From positions 176,642-240,641 of the forward strand of contig NZ_LIKT01000005.1 of NCBI RefSeq assembly GCF_001294455.1: a stretch of 64,000 nucleotides of DNA, given 5' to 3'. Shown piece after piece: positions 27,246 through 36,702 of the stretch; the first letter of the stretch is position 1; the number at the start of each line of letters is the position of its first letter. The translations under genes and the position numbers were made by a program. The notes under the pieces were generated by a model. It saw nothing but the letters and a program-made list of their open reading frames with translations. It was not told where the DNA came from and did not search any database. Source of the DNA: Phaeobacter sp. 11ANDIMAR09. Lineage in GTDB: Bacteria; Pseudomonadota; Alphaproteobacteria; Rhodobacterales; Rhodobacteraceae.

Positions 27246-28547
27246 CTAGACCACAACCTTGATCGCGAGTTGATCGCCAACCCCAAAAACACGTTTATAA
27301 CGGTCTATTTCCTTTGCAGGCCCCATGGCCTTTTCCGGATTGTCCGACAGTTTTACGGTTGGTTTTCCGTTGGCCGATATCGCTTTGCAAACGAGCGAGA
27401 AGGGAGCCAAGCCGTCCCCGGGAACCAAGCCGCGAAAATCATTGGTCAACAGGGTGCCCCAGCCAAAAGAGACTTTGGTGCGGCCGGCAAACTGCCCATG
27501 GAGTTCGGTGATTTTTTCAACGTCCAACCCGTCCGAGAAGATGACCCGCTTGTCTTGCGGGTCCTCACCGCGATCCTGCCACCATTTGATCGCCACTTCA
27601 GCCCCAGCCGCAGGGTCACCGCTGTCGATGCGGATGCCGGTCCACCCCGCCAGCCAGTCTGGTGCATGGTCCAGAAAGCCCTGGGTGCCATAGGTGTCGG
27701 GCAGAATGATCCGCAGGTTACCGTCATGTTCGTCATGCCAGTCTGACAGGACTTCATAGGGCGCCTGCGCCAGGGCGGTATCATCCGCTGCCAAAGCTGA
27801 ATAGACCATCGGCAGCTCATGGGCATTGGTGCCGATCGCCTCGACCTCGCGGCGCATGGCAATCAGACAGTTCGAGGTGCCGGTGAACGCATCGCCCAAA
27901 CCTTCGCGCATCGCTTGCACGCACCAGTCCTGCCAGAGAAAGCCGTGTCGCCGCCGGGTGCCAAAATCCGCAATGCTGAGTCCGTCGATCTGGCGCAGCC
28001 GTTCGATTTTTTCCCAGACCCGGGTCATGGCCCGCGCATAAAGCACCTGTAGTTCAAACCGCCCCATGTCGTTCAAGACCGCCCGGGAGCGCAGCTCCAT
28101 CAGCACAGCCAGGGCTGAGATCTCCCAGAGCATGACCTCATGCCACTTGCCCTCAAAGGTCAGCTCATATTGATCGCCGACACGTTCCAGGTGGTAGGCC
28201 GGCAGGCGCAGGTTCTCGAACCATTCCATGAAATCCGAACGGAACATCTGCCGTTTGCCATAAAAGGTATTTCCGCGCAGCCAGGTGCTTTCGCCACGCG
28301 ACAAAGACAAAGAGCGAATATGGTCCAGCTGCTCGCGTAGCTCACCTTCGTCGATCAAATGCGCCAGCGGCACCGAAGTCGACCGGTTGATCAGCGAAAA
28401 GGTGACTTCGGTCTCTGGCTTGTTGCGAAACACTGATTGGCACATCAGCAGCTTATAAAAGTCCGTATCAATCAACGAACGGATGATTGGATCGATCTTC
28501 CATTTGTGATTGTAGACGCGGGTTGCGATATCCACCGGCGGCCTCAT
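27246..28547 (-). CDS. pncB: Nicotinate phosphoribosyltransferase
   Basis: A 433-residue enzyme making nicotinate mononucleotide from nicotinate and PRPP in the NAD salvage (Preiss-Handler) route. Conserved blocks: LIDTDFYKLLMCQSV, FGTRRRHGFLWQDW, the phosphate/PRPP loop GIRIDSGDP, and SFGWGTLLTNDF near the C-terminus. The start was placed at ATG 28547 (MRPPVDIATRVYNHKW) because homologues begin with this segment; the in-frame extension to 28604 has no family match. It lies downstream of a hybrid kinase and pncA on the same strand, so the NAD-salvage genes are split by the kinase. Confidence 0.95.
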   Translation of the reverse strand: MRPPVDIATRVYNHKWKIDPIIRSLIDTDFYKLLMCQSVFRNKPETEVTFSLINRSTSVPLAHLIDEGELREQLDHIRSLSLSRGESTWLRGNTFYGKRQMFRSDFMEWFENLRLPAYHLERVGDQYELTFEGKWHEVMLWEISALAVLMELRSRAVLNDMGRFELQVLYARAMTRVWEKIERLRQIDGLSIADFGTRRRHGFLWQDWCVQAMREGLGDAFTGTSNCLIAMRREVEAIGTNAHELPMVYSALAADDTALAQAPYEVLSDWHDEHDGNLRIILPDTYGTQGFLDHAPDWLAGWTGIRIDSGDPAAGAEVAIKWWQDRGEDPQDKRVIFSDGLDVEKITELHGQFAGRTKVSFGWGTLLTNDFRGLVPGDGLAPFSLVCKAISANGKPTVKLSDNPEKAMGPAKEIDRYKRVFGVGDQLAIKVVV

Positions 28548-28631
28548 GCAAGTTGGGTCATGACTTGATAGGACAGGCGGCGGGTCAGAGCAAGGCAAGG
28601 ACACCGACCCGAGCCCCCGGTAAAGCGCCTG

Positions 28632-30923
28632 CTACCCGGTCATCTGCATCCGCCGCTGATCGGCAAAGGCGGTCAGGACCTCCAATAGCCGTTTTCTGGA
28701 GATGGGTTTGGTGACAAATTCATTCATGCCGGCAGCCAGGCAGGCCTCGCGATCTGTGTCAAAGGCATTGGCCGTCAAGGCGATAATCTGGGGCTGATCC
28801 TGCTCCCAGGAGCGGATGATATGCGTGGCTTCCAGCCCATCCATAACCGGCATACTCACATCCATCAGGATAATGTCCGGCCCCCAGAGTTTAGTCTTAT
28901 CCACGGCCTCCGCCCCATCATGGGCAAAGTCCAGTTCCACGGCTGTATCTTTCAAGAACTTCCTGATTAACAAGCGGTTGACCCGATTATCTTCGGCCAC
29001 CAGAACCTTTAGCCCTGGCAACATACCCTCGTGGTCCTCGACCGCCGGTGCAGGAGCCAGAAGGGCCTCACCCGCCTTGGCCAAACCAAAGGGTAGCCGC
29101 AGCGTGAAACAGGACCCTGACCCAATTTCAGAGGTGACGGTGATACGCCCCCCCATTGCTTCGGCCAGACGTCTGGAGATGGCAAGCCCAAGCCCCGAAC
29201 CGCCAAAGCGCCGACTGATGGCGGCATCTGCCTGCGAAAACCGCTCAAAGATACCGGTCAGCATGTCCTTTGGAATGCCGATCCCGGTGTCACTGACGGC
29301 AAAGGTCAACATCGCTCCGCCAGCCTTTGCCGGTTCGGATTCCACCGTGATCTTGACCCGGCCTTTTTCAGTAAACTTGACGGCGTTACCGACCAGGTTG
29401 TTCAGGATCTGACGCAACCTATGGTCGTCTCCAAGCAGATAGCGGGGCAGATCCACATCCCGTTCGACATCCAGCGTCAACCCCTTGATTTCAGCCTGCG
29501 TGCGCAGCAATCGGGTGGTTTCATCGATGCATTGGTGCAGGTCAAAATCACAGGGATTTATGGTGATCTGCCCCTCGTCTAGCTTGGACAGGTCCAGAAT
29601 GTCATTGATCAGCGCCAACAAAGTTTTGGCCGAGCTGAGAATGGTACTGGTATAGAGCTTCTGATCCCCATCCAGTTTAGTTTCTTCCAACAATTGTGCC
29701 ATTCCGATCACCCCATTCATCGGGGTACGGATTTCGTGGCTCATGGTTGCAAGGAAGTCCGCTTTGGCACGGCCGCCTTTTTCGGCGGCCTGGCGGGCCT
29801 CTTCCAGCTGCTGAGCATTCTGTTTCGCCACTGTGATGTCCCGCTCGATGGCGACATAGGACATCTCCCCGCCCTGGCTGCCCAGGATAGGGACCTGATT
29901 GGTCTCGAGCCAGATGTCGCGCCCATCTTTATGGCGGTTTAGGATTTCAACTCTAAAGGGCTGTCTGGCCCGCCGCCCTGCCTTAATCTTTCTGACCGTT
30001 TCCTGACTGGTCCCCGGGTGATTCAGCAATTCGCCGGCTTCGCGGCCCAGAATTTCGTCAAACCGGTAGCCAGTAATGCGGGTGAAGGCCTCGTTCACCC
30101 ATTGCACCCTGTTCTTTCCGTCAATGAGCAGAACACTGTCGTTGGCATGGCGGGCCACCAGAGCCAACCGCTTGGCCTCGACCTGTTGATCCAAAAGCCG
30201 CTGATAGGCGCCTTCCAGTTCTTGTTGCTGCAGGGCTTGGGTCAGCATTCCACTGCGCTTGCGTTCAAAGCTGCGCACAACAAAGATCAAATGCCAGGTC
30301 AATGATCCGCAGAGAATCAACGCACCGGCCAATTGCAACTGAAATGCCATATCGTGATAGTCGGTCGGGCCAGAAACAAGAACCAGAAAGGGGGCAATCG
30401 CAAAGACGATCAATCGCGCAATCGCGGCAGGGCGGTGAAAGGGATAGGTCAGGCCAGCATTGATGGCCGCGCTCGCCAAAAGCCCGATGGTAAAGATCGG
30501 CGTCACCTCGATCGCCCCTGCATCACCAAATAGCGGTTCCGCCCAATAGGGGCTCGCCGCCCCAAGCGCCAAGGAAACCCCATGTACCAAAGCCGTAAGG
30601 GTGCTGATCTGACGTAGCGGTTTGGTATCTGCGCCGGCTTTGACCAGCCGATAGGCGTGGCGCATATAGAGCCAGTTAATCGCTTCAGCGGAACAGGTTA
30701 CCAAAAGGGTCATGACCCCTGTCAGTGGTGAGGCCACCACCCACAGCACAAGACCGACCATAAGAAGAAAGCCAACACGCGGCCAAACGAAGCTAATCTG
30801 CCCCCGCAGGTATCGCTGAAACAACCCGTCCCGGCTGTACCGGTCGTGGTGCTGAGCCAATGGCCCCCTCTTTGACTTTTCCTCACCAGACTTATCGCGG
30901 CCCGGTTTTCCTAAGGTCGTCAT
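28632..30923 (-). CDS. Membrane-bound PAS hybrid histidine kinase with C-terminal receiver
   Basis: A 763-residue protein. Residues about 45-225 hold several hydrophobic segments (membrane sensor), then a coiled coil, a PAS/PAC domain (about 255-375, with RVQWVNEAFTRITGY and FRVEILNRHKDGR), HisKA with MSHEIRTPMNGVIG, HATPase with DTGIGIP and GSGLGLAISRR, and one receiver with LVAEDNRVN, phospho-Asp in ILMDVSMP and the final KPIS lysine. It should autophosphorylate and relay through a separate Hpt. Position between pncA and pncB, all on the same strand, suggests possible co-transcription with NAD salvage (inference); no partner regulator is adjacent. H-box and receiver resemble the kinase at the window start. 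Confidence 0.92.
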   Translation of the reverse strand: MTTLGKPGRDKSGEEKSKRGPLAQHHDRYSRDGLFQRYLRGQISFVWPRVGFLLMVGLVLWVVASPLTGVMTLLVTCSAEAINWLYMRHAYRLVKAGADTKPLRQISTLTALVHGVSLALGAASPYWAEPLFGDAGAIEVTPIFTIGLLASAAINAGLTYPFHRPAAIARLIVFAIAPFLVLVSGPTDYHDMAFQLQLAGALILCGSLTWHLIFVVRSFERKRSGMLTQALQQQELEGAYQRLLDQQVEAKRLALVARHANDSVLLIDGKNRVQWVNEAFTRITGYRFDEILGREAGELLNHPGTSQETVRKIKAGRRARQPFRVEILNRHKDGRDIWLETNQVPILGSQGGEMSYVAIERDITVAKQNAQQLEEARQAAEKGGRAKADFLATMSHEIRTPMNGVIGMAQLLEETKLDGDQKLYTSTILSSAKTLLALINDILDLSKLDEGQITINPCDFDLHQCIDETTRLLRTQAEIKGLTLDVERDVDLPRYLLGDDHRLRQILNNLVGNAVKFTEKGRVKITVESEPAKAGGAMLTFAVSDTGIGIPKDMLTGIFERFSQADAAISRRFGGSGLGLAISRRLAEAMGGRITVTSEIGSGSCFTLRLPFGLAKAGEALLAPAPAVEDHEGMLPGLKVLVAEDNRVNRLLIRKFLKDTAVELDFAHDGAEAVDKTKLWGPDIILMDVSMPVMDGLEATHIIRSWEQDQPQIIALTANAFDTDREACLAAGMNEFVTKPISRKRLLEVLTAFADQRRMQMTG

Positions 30924-31033
30924 TCGTCGCTGTTGCCTCCGCGCAATCAGCCAAACATAGCAAAACCACTCTTTCAGAAATCCTAAAGTTCGATGAGAAC
31001 AGGAAAAATCGCGGAGTGACTTTGCTTTGGCCT

Positions 31034-31633
31034 TCAGCCCTCTTGCAGATCCACTCCGGCCGCTTGCATCTCTGCCAACGCTCTGTTCAAGGATCCGTCC
31101 AGATCGATGCCCCGGCAGGCCGCAAGCGCGACACCGACCTTAAAACCAAGCTTGGCAGCATCAAGGGCCGAATAGGCAACGCAAAAATCAGTCGCCAAGC
31201 CAACCAATGTCAGCTCGGAGATCCCCCGAGAGCGCAGGTAACCTTCTAGGCCCGTTGGGGTCTTTTGATCATTTTCAAAAAAGCCCGAATAGCTGTCAAT
31301 TGACGGCCGGAAACCTTTGCGAATGATGACATCGCCACGCTGATCCAGATCACTGTGAAATGCGGCTCCTGGGCTGCCCTGGACGCAGTGATCCGGCCAT
31401 AACACCTGCGTGCCATAGGCCATTTCGATGGTTCCAAAGGGGGGCATGTCAGGATGCGAGCTTGCAAAGGAGGAATGCCCGGCCGGATGCCAATCCTGTG
31501 TCAGGACAACTGTCTCAAAATCCTTCATCAGAGCGTTGATCGGAGCCACAACTTCATCGCCACCGGGGACCGCAAGCGCGCCGCCTGGACAAAAATCGTT
31601 CTGCACATCAATTACGATCAGGGCCTGTGTCAT
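31034..31633 (-). CDS. pncA: Nicotinamidase
   Basis: A 199-residue isochorismatase-fold hydrolase converting nicotinamide to nicotinate, which PncB then uses. Catalytic triad: Asp11 (VIDVQNDF), Lys106 (IRKGFRP) and Cys151 (GLATDFCVAYSALDA). The metal site is Asp47-x-His49 (QDWHPAGHSSF) plus His82 (DHCVQGSPGA). Length and motifs equal characterised PncA enzymes. ATG 31633 is preceded by AAGGAGCAAAG. It reads into the hybrid kinase and pncB genes on the minus strand. Confidence 0.95.
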   Translation of the reverse strand: MTQALIVIDVQNDFCPGGALAVPGGDEVVAPINALMKDFETVVLTQDWHPAGHSSFASSHPDMPPFGTIEMAYGTQVLWPDHCVQGSPGAAFHSDLDQRGDVIIRKGFRPSIDSYSGFFENDQKTPTGLEGYLRSRGISELTLVGLATDFCVAYSALDAAKLGFKVGVALAACRGIDLDGSLNRALAEMQAAGVDLQEG

Positions 31634-31796
31634 CTTTGCTCCTTCAAGCGTCAGCGCGATACTCTAGCCATCACACCGATAAAATGTCTATCGGACATAG
31701 ACCAAACACCGGCGCAAAGGCGCAAACTGTTGGCAAAACACCATGCTCTTTTGGGTTTTCCTTGAAAAATGTGGCACAGAGTTCTAAGGGCGCATC

Positions 31797-32708
31797 ATGT
31801 TTAAAATCGCTGCCCTCTATCACTTCACCCGCTTCACCGATCCCGCCGCCCTGCAACCGGCCCTGCTGGAGCTTTGCCAAGGCCAATCGGTCACCGGATC
31901 CCTGTTGCTGGCCCATGAGGGGATCAATGGCACCATCGCGGGGCCCGAGGCCGGGATTGATGCGGTTCTCAACCATATCAAAACCCTGCCGGGCTGTGCC
32001 GATCTGGAATGGAAGGTCGCCTTTAGTGATCATCCTCCTTTTGGCAAGATGAAGGTCCGCCTGAAGAAAGAGATCGTCACCATGGGGCAGCCCGATGTCG
32101 ATCCCAAAGCCAGCGTCGGTCACTATGTCGAACCGGAAGACTGGAACGATCTGATCCGCGCCGAGGATGTAGCCGTCATCGACACCCGCAACGATTACGA
32201 AGTGCAGATTGGCACTTTTGAAGGGGCGATCGACCCGGAAACCGCAAGCTTTCGCGATTTTCCCGCCTGGTGGCAGGCCAACAAGGAGCGTTTCCACAAC
32301 AAGCGCGTTGCGATGTTTTGTACCGGCGGCATTCGCTGCGAAAAGTCGACCAACTACCTGCTGAGCCAGGGCGTCGAAGATGTTTACCACCTCAAGGGCG
32401 GCATTCTGCGCTATCTCGAAGAGATCCCGGCCGCAGACAGCAGCTGGCAGGGTGAGTGCTTTGTTTTTGATAACCGCGTCTCGGTTGGTCATGGCCTGGC
32501 CGAAGGACCGCATGAACTGTGCCACGGCTGCCGTCGCCCCATTCTCCCCCAGGACAAAACACATCCGGGTTTTGAACTGGGTGTTTCCTGCCATCAGTGC
32601 GTCGATGAAACCTCCGAAGCCGACAAAGCCCGGTTCCGCGAGCGGCAAAAACAGATGCGCCTAGCCCGCGAACGAGGCGAAGCGCATCACGGCGGGCGCA
32701 GCGTCTAG
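31797..32708 (+). CDS. trhO: tRNA uridine-34 hydroxylase TrhO (rhodanese-domain protein)
   Basis: A 303-residue YceA-type protein. An N-terminal alpha/beta domain (GSLLLAHEGINGTIAG) is followed by a rhodanese domain with catalytic Cys175 in FCTGGIRCEKSTNYLL and a C-terminal Cys-rich segment (ELCHGCRRPIL, GVSCHQCVDE). TrhO makes 5-hydroxyuridine at the wobble position of some tRNAs in an O2-dependent reaction, as shown in E. coli and B. subtilis. ATG 31797 follows AAGGGCGC. It is a single-gene unit; a hairpin (CTCTCC/GGAGAG, 32711-32729) follows. Confidence 0.93.
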   Translation: MFKIAALYHFTRFTDPAALQPALLELCQGQSVTGSLLLAHEGINGTIAGPEAGIDAVLNHIKTLPGCADLEWKVAFSDHPPFGKMKVRLKKEIVTMGQPDVDPKASVGHYVEPEDWNDLIRAEDVAVIDTRNDYEVQIGTFEGAIDPETASFRDFPAWWQANKERFHNKRVAMFCTGGIRCEKSTNYLLSQGVEDVYHLKGGILRYLEEIPAADSSWQGECFVFDNRVSVGHGLAEGPHELCHGCRRPILPQDKTHPGFELGVSCHQCVDETSEADKARFRERQKQMRLARERGEAHHGGRSV

Positions 32709-32986
32709 CGCTCTCCAGCTCGAGGAGAGGGCGAGATTCTCTATGCAACCAAGAGATTTTTTTGTTGCGCGTTAACCTATAGTAGGTACATTTCGAAGGC
32801 AGATTTTCATTTTTGTGCGTAAATTTTAGGCGCAAATGAGCGAACATCCACATCAGGCAATTTTCGCCTGATCACATAATTTCATTGAATATTTCATCTG
32901 TTTTGTAAAACGGTGAGGCCAAAAGCCGCGCTGTAGTAAAGAGTGTCCGCCCAATTCCATGGAGGTGAGTGTGGGGGAAAAGAAGT
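32709..32986. other. AT-rich intergenic region with a short inverted repeat
   Basis: 278 bp. It contains the hairpin after trhO, an A/T-rich stretch with long T-runs, and the perfect inverted repeat ATCAGGC (32852-32858)/GCCTGAT (32866-32872) around AATTTTC, which could be an operator for the downstream PAS-GAF gene. No gene seen. Confidence 0.45.
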
Positions 32987-33931
32987 ATGAATAATGCGGC
33001 GATCAACATTGGCGCGCAAGCGGAAGTGAAACCCCAGAAGACCCCTGGTATTTCGCTAGGCGCAATGCGCATTCCGGATCTTTTTCGCGACCTGCCGGAT
33101 GCAGTGGTCATTGCCGATGAACACCAACGTATCACTTGGGTCAACACCGCGTTTCAGGCTCTCTTTGGCTATGACAAGGAAGAGCTGATCGGGAAGAACG
33201 CCGAACGGCTTTATGCTGATCCCAACAGTTTTGAGAGACAAACGCGCGGGCGTTTTGCTGCTGATCCTGGCGCGCAGGATCACAACTTCGAAATGCGCTA
33301 CCTACGCAAAGATGGCAGCAGCTTTCTGACCCAGACAACCGGTGGCCCGATCCATGACAGGGATGGCCAGTTTCTGGGTCTCTTTGCTATAATCAAAGAC
33401 ATCTCGCAGAGTCGAGCGATCGAAAACCTGTTGCACCGGCTGTTTGAAATTTCTGCTGATCAGGACATGGAGAGCACCACCAAGATCCAGACCATCCTGG
33501 AGCTGGGCTGCGAGCATTTTCAAACTGACTCCGCGCTGGTCAGCTGGGTACGCGGTGACAGCTATACGATCCTTTACAGCCATTCTGATCTGGTTGATAT
33601 TCCACGTGGAAGCAGCTTCCAATTGGGCGAAACCTATTGCTCTGAAATGCTCAAAAGCAATGCCCCGATGGCCTGTCACAACGCCAAACAATCACAGTTT
33701 GCCTCCCACCCCTGCTATGATCTCTTTCTGCTGGAGACTTATATCGGTGTCCCCTTGATCGTGGATGGGGCCCGGTTTGGTACGCTCAACTTTACCTCGC
33801 CCGAGGCACGCCACCCGTTTGAACCCCATGATCTGGAAATCATCAAGATGTTCGCCGCTTGGATCAGTCAACAGCTGAACGTGGAAAAAGCCACCAATCA
33901 GCTGCCCACGGCCCCCCCCAGGCCTGAATAG
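32987..33931 (+). CDS. PAS-GAF sensory protein without output domain
   Basis: A 314-residue cytosolic protein. The PAS domain (residues about 32-150) has DAVVIADEHQRITWVNTAFQALFGY, LRKDGSSFLTQTTGGPI and GLFAIIKDISQ-type PAC features. A GAF domain (about 155-305) has ETYIGVPLIVDGARFGTLNF. No kinase, GGDEF, EAL or HTH segment follows: the protein ends soon after GAF. It therefore probably senses a ligand or redox signal and works through a partner protein. ATG 32987 was selected because it follows a purine-rich GGGGGAAAAGAAG. It ends 13 bp from the convergent merR-type gene. Confidence 0.85.
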   Translation: MNNAAINIGAQAEVKPQKTPGISLGAMRIPDLFRDLPDAVVIADEHQRITWVNTAFQALFGYDKEELIGKNAERLYADPNSFERQTRGRFAADPGAQDHNFEMRYLRKDGSSFLTQTTGGPIHDRDGQFLGLFAIIKDISQSRAIENLLHRLFEISADQDMESTTKIQTILELGCEHFQTDSALVSWVRGDSYTILYSHSDLVDIPRGSSFQLGETYCSEMLKSNAPMACHNAKQSQFASHPCYDLFLLETYIGVPLIVDGARFGTLNFTSPEARHPFEPHDLEIIKMFAAWISQQLNVEKATNQLPTAPPRPE

Positions 33932-33944
33932 CACGGGCTCCCGA

Positions 33945-34373
33945 TCAGGCGCCGATCCGGTCGTGGTCTGTCAGGCACTCGGAGTGATCACGGAGCACCT
34001 CGAGCACCCGGCAGTCTGCAACCGAATGATGACCGCAGTCCTTGATCATGCGCTGCAACTCGACCTGTAGGGCCTGCAGCCTGGCGATGCGGTCCTCCAC
34101 CTGTTTCAACTGCCGTCGGGCAATGGAATCTGCATCCGCGCAGGACTGAGTGGGATTGTCCGCCAGATCCAACAGCTCGCGGATGGCCTCCAGCGAAAAG
34201 CCCAGCTGCCGCCCATGGCGGACAAAGCCCAACCGGTCCAGATCGGTCTGACCATAGCGCCTCTGCCCGCCTTCGGTACGCTCGGGCTCGGGCAGCAGGC
34301 CGATGGTTTCATAGTAGCGAATGGTCTGCACTTTGGTTCCGGTGCGTTTTGCCAGACCACCAATTGTCAGCAT
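33945..34373 (-). CDS. MerR-family heavy-metal regulator (CadR/PbrR/ZntR type)
   Basis: A 142-residue regulator: winged HTH at residues 1-70 (LTIGGLAKRTGTKVQTIRYYETIGLL), dimerisation coiled coil (about 80-112), and a metal-binding C-terminus with Cys78, Cys113, His115-116, Cys121 and Cys133. The Cys78/Cys113/Cys121 set resembles the Cys triads of CadR and PbrR. It should twist a promoter with an over-long spacer when metal binds. Such a promoter sits at 36703-36733 before the ATPase gene. Unusually for a CadR set it lies downstream of its target in the same operon (ATG one base after the ATPase stop), so it is positively autoregulated (inference). Confidence 0.92.
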   Translation of the reverse strand: MLTIGGLAKRTGTKVQTIRYYETIGLLPEPERTEGGQRRYGQTDLDRLGFVRHGRQLGFSLEAIRELLDLADNPTQSCADADSIARRQLKQVEDRIARLQALQVELQRMIKDCGHHSVADCRVLEVLRDHSECLTDHDRIGA

Positions 34374-34374
34374 C

Positions 34375-36672
34375 TTAAATCTCCTTGCCTTTCAACAGTC
34401 TCAGCGCATTGCCAACCACCAGCAGGGACACCCCCACATCGGCAGCAATTGCCCCCCACATCGAGGCCAGCCCCAAAGCAGTGGCCAGAGCAAACCCCAG
34501 TTTGGTCACCAGCGACAGCCCGATATTCTGGCGGATCACCGCCATGGTCCGGCGTGAATGCGCAATCAGCCAGGGCAAACGGCTGATGTCATCGCTCATC
34601 AAGGCGATATCTGCGGTTTCGATGGCCGTATCAGATCCCATCGCCCCCATGGCGACGGCAAAATGCGCCCGCGCCATGGCCGGGGCGTCATTCACCCCAT
34701 CGCCCATCATCGCCACCATTTTATAGCGTTTGGTCAGCGCCTCAATCCGGCTCAGCTTGTCACCGGGCAAGAGACCCGCGTGAACCGTGTCGATCCCGGT
34801 GCCGCGCGCAACGGCCCCTGCGGCAGCAGCATTGTCCCCTGTCAGGATCACCACTTCCTTGACCCCCAGGTCGTGCAGCGCCGCAATGGTTTCTGGCGCG
34901 CCGGGCCGCAGCCTGTCGCGCAGAGCGATCAGCCCCATCAGTCCCCCAGTCTCTCCGACCACCACCAGGGTGGCTCCGCCAGCTTCAATCTCAGCAATCA
35001 GAGCCTCTGGCAGTTCCGCAGCAAAGCCCTTTTCCGCAGCAAACCGGGCTGAGCCAAGCCAGATCTCGCGCCCCTGCTGCAGGCCCTCTACGCCACGTCC
35101 AGGCACCGTACGGCTCTCCCTTGCGGCTTCAACAACCAGCCCTTCTTGCGCAGCTTCAGCCAGAATGGCCAGAGCCAGCGGATGCGAGGCCCGGGACTCA
35201 AGCGCGGCGGCGGCCTGCAGCAGATCGCGTTTACCGGTGCCTCCCAAAGGGTACAGCGCCGTAACTTCGGGGCGGCCCTCTGTCAGAGTGCCGGTCTTGT
35301 CCAGCGCGATGGCCTCCAGCTTACCCGGCGCTTCGATATAGGCACCGCCTTTGATCAACACGCCGGCACGCGCAGCAGCAGCCAGCGAGGCCACTATCGA
35401 AACCGGGGTCGAAATCACCAACGCGCAGGGGCAGGCGATGACCAGCAGGACCAGCGCGTTGTAAAACCAAAACCCCCAGTCTCCGCCCAGAACCAGCGGC
35501 GGCAGGCAGGCCAGCGCAATGGCCAACCCCAGCACCGTCGGCGTATAGATACGGGCAAACTTGCTCACCCATTGCTCGACGGGCGCCCGACGGGCATGGG
35601 CATCGCCCACCATACGGTTGATCTTGGCCAAGACGGTATCGCTGGCCAGTTTTGTGGTCTCAACCGTCAGGCTGCCTTCGCCATTCAGCGTCCCGGCGTA
35701 GACCTCATCGCCGGGCTCTTTAACCACCAAAGCGCTTTCCCCCGTGATCGGAGCCTGATCAACGGCCCCCGTTCCAGCGATAATCCGGCCATCCATCGGG
35801 ATGCGATCGCCGCCCCGCAGGACAAAATGCTGACCAATCCGCACCTCATCGGCAGGCACATCCTCCTCGCTCCCATCCGCTCGAACCACCCGCGCGGTAG
35901 GTGGCGCCAGATTGAGCAGGGTCGACACCGCATTGCGTGCCCGCCCAACGCTCCAGCTCTCTAGCGTCAGCGACAGGGCAAAGAAAAGCGCCACCGTGGC
36001 GGCCTCAAAAAACTCGCCCAGCCCAATGGCGCCCCCCACGGCCACCACCATCAGCAGGTTCATATCAGGCGAGAGGTTACGCAGGGCGTACCAAGCCTTT
36101 GGCAGCACCAGCCAAACACCCAGCGCCACCGCCCCCAGAAAGAACAGGATTTCGCCCTGCGGCACTGGCAGATCGCCATGCCCGGCAAACAATTGCCCCA
36201 GGCCTGCGGCGCCAGAATGGGCGACATGCCAGGCCAGCCCCCCGCCCCAGAACAGCGCACTGGCGGCAGTGAACCGCTTTTGACGGTTGAGATGGGCCGC
36301 CTGATCCGCCTCGGCACTGGCGGCCTCCCAGGGTTTGGCTTGCATGCCCGTCGTGGACACCAATTCCAGAACCTCGGCATCTGCAATCTGTTTCGCTGAG
36401 GCAAGCAGTGTCATGCGCCCGTTAAAAACATCAAACCCAAGATGCTCTGCGCCGCCGAGAGCTGGGCCAAGTACGCGGTTGAGCACCGCCACCTCTTCGG
36501 CACAGCACAAGCCTGTGACGCGAAAACTGCGCCCTGAGCTGAGCTGAGCAACATCAAGGCCGCCCCCCCCGGCTGTCGCGACGCAACAGCCCCCTACTTG
36601 GGGGGGCTGGCCGCGCAAAGGGTCAGACCGCGGAATCGATTTGGGGGTGCTGCAGCAGCTATCCTGGGACAT
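34375..36672 (-). CDS. Heavy-metal-translocating P1B-type ATPase (Zn/Cd/Pb)
   Basis: A 765-residue P1B ATPase. The phosphorylation motif is DKTGTLTEG, the A-domain loop TGES (PITGESALV), the membrane metal site CPCALVIS, and HP and GDGVNDAPAM are present. The N-terminal region lacks a CXXC metal domain but has three adjacent-Cys pairs (residues 6-7, 29-30, 56-57), the last in GLCCAEEV, which takes the position of the usual HMA motif. It should export divalent soft metals across the inner membrane. ATG 36672 follows AGAGG. Promoter and operator lie at 36703-36733. The merR-type gene follows in the same transcript. Confidence 0.93.
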   Translation of the reverse strand: MSQDSCCSTPKSIPRSDPLRGQPPQVGGCCVATAGGGGLDVAQLSSGRSFRVTGLCCAEEVAVLNRVLGPALGGAEHLGFDVFNGRMTLLASAKQIADAEVLELVSTTGMQAKPWEAASAEADQAAHLNRQKRFTAASALFWGGGLAWHVAHSGAAGLGQLFAGHGDLPVPQGEILFFLGAVALGVWLVLPKAWYALRNLSPDMNLLMVVAVGGAIGLGEFFEAATVALFFALSLTLESWSVGRARNAVSTLLNLAPPTARVVRADGSEEDVPADEVRIGQHFVLRGGDRIPMDGRIIAGTGAVDQAPITGESALVVKEPGDEVYAGTLNGEGSLTVETTKLASDTVLAKINRMVGDAHARRAPVEQWVSKFARIYTPTVLGLAIALACLPPLVLGGDWGFWFYNALVLLVIACPCALVISTPVSIVASLAAAARAGVLIKGGAYIEAPGKLEAIALDKTGTLTEGRPEVTALYPLGGTGKRDLLQAAAALESRASHPLALAILAEAAQEGLVVEAARESRTVPGRGVEGLQQGREIWLGSARFAAEKGFAAELPEALIAEIEAGGATLVVVGETGGLMGLIALRDRLRPGAPETIAALHDLGVKEVVILTGDNAAAAGAVARGTGIDTVHAGLLPGDKLSRIEALTKRYKMVAMMGDGVNDAPAMARAHFAVAMGAMGSDTAIETADIALMSDDISRLPWLIAHSRRTMAVIRQNIGLSLVTKLGFALATALGLASMWGAIAADVGVSLLVVGNALRLLKGKEI

Positions 36673-36702
36673 TTCGGCCTCTCGTTTTTCTAAGACCTGC
36701 TC

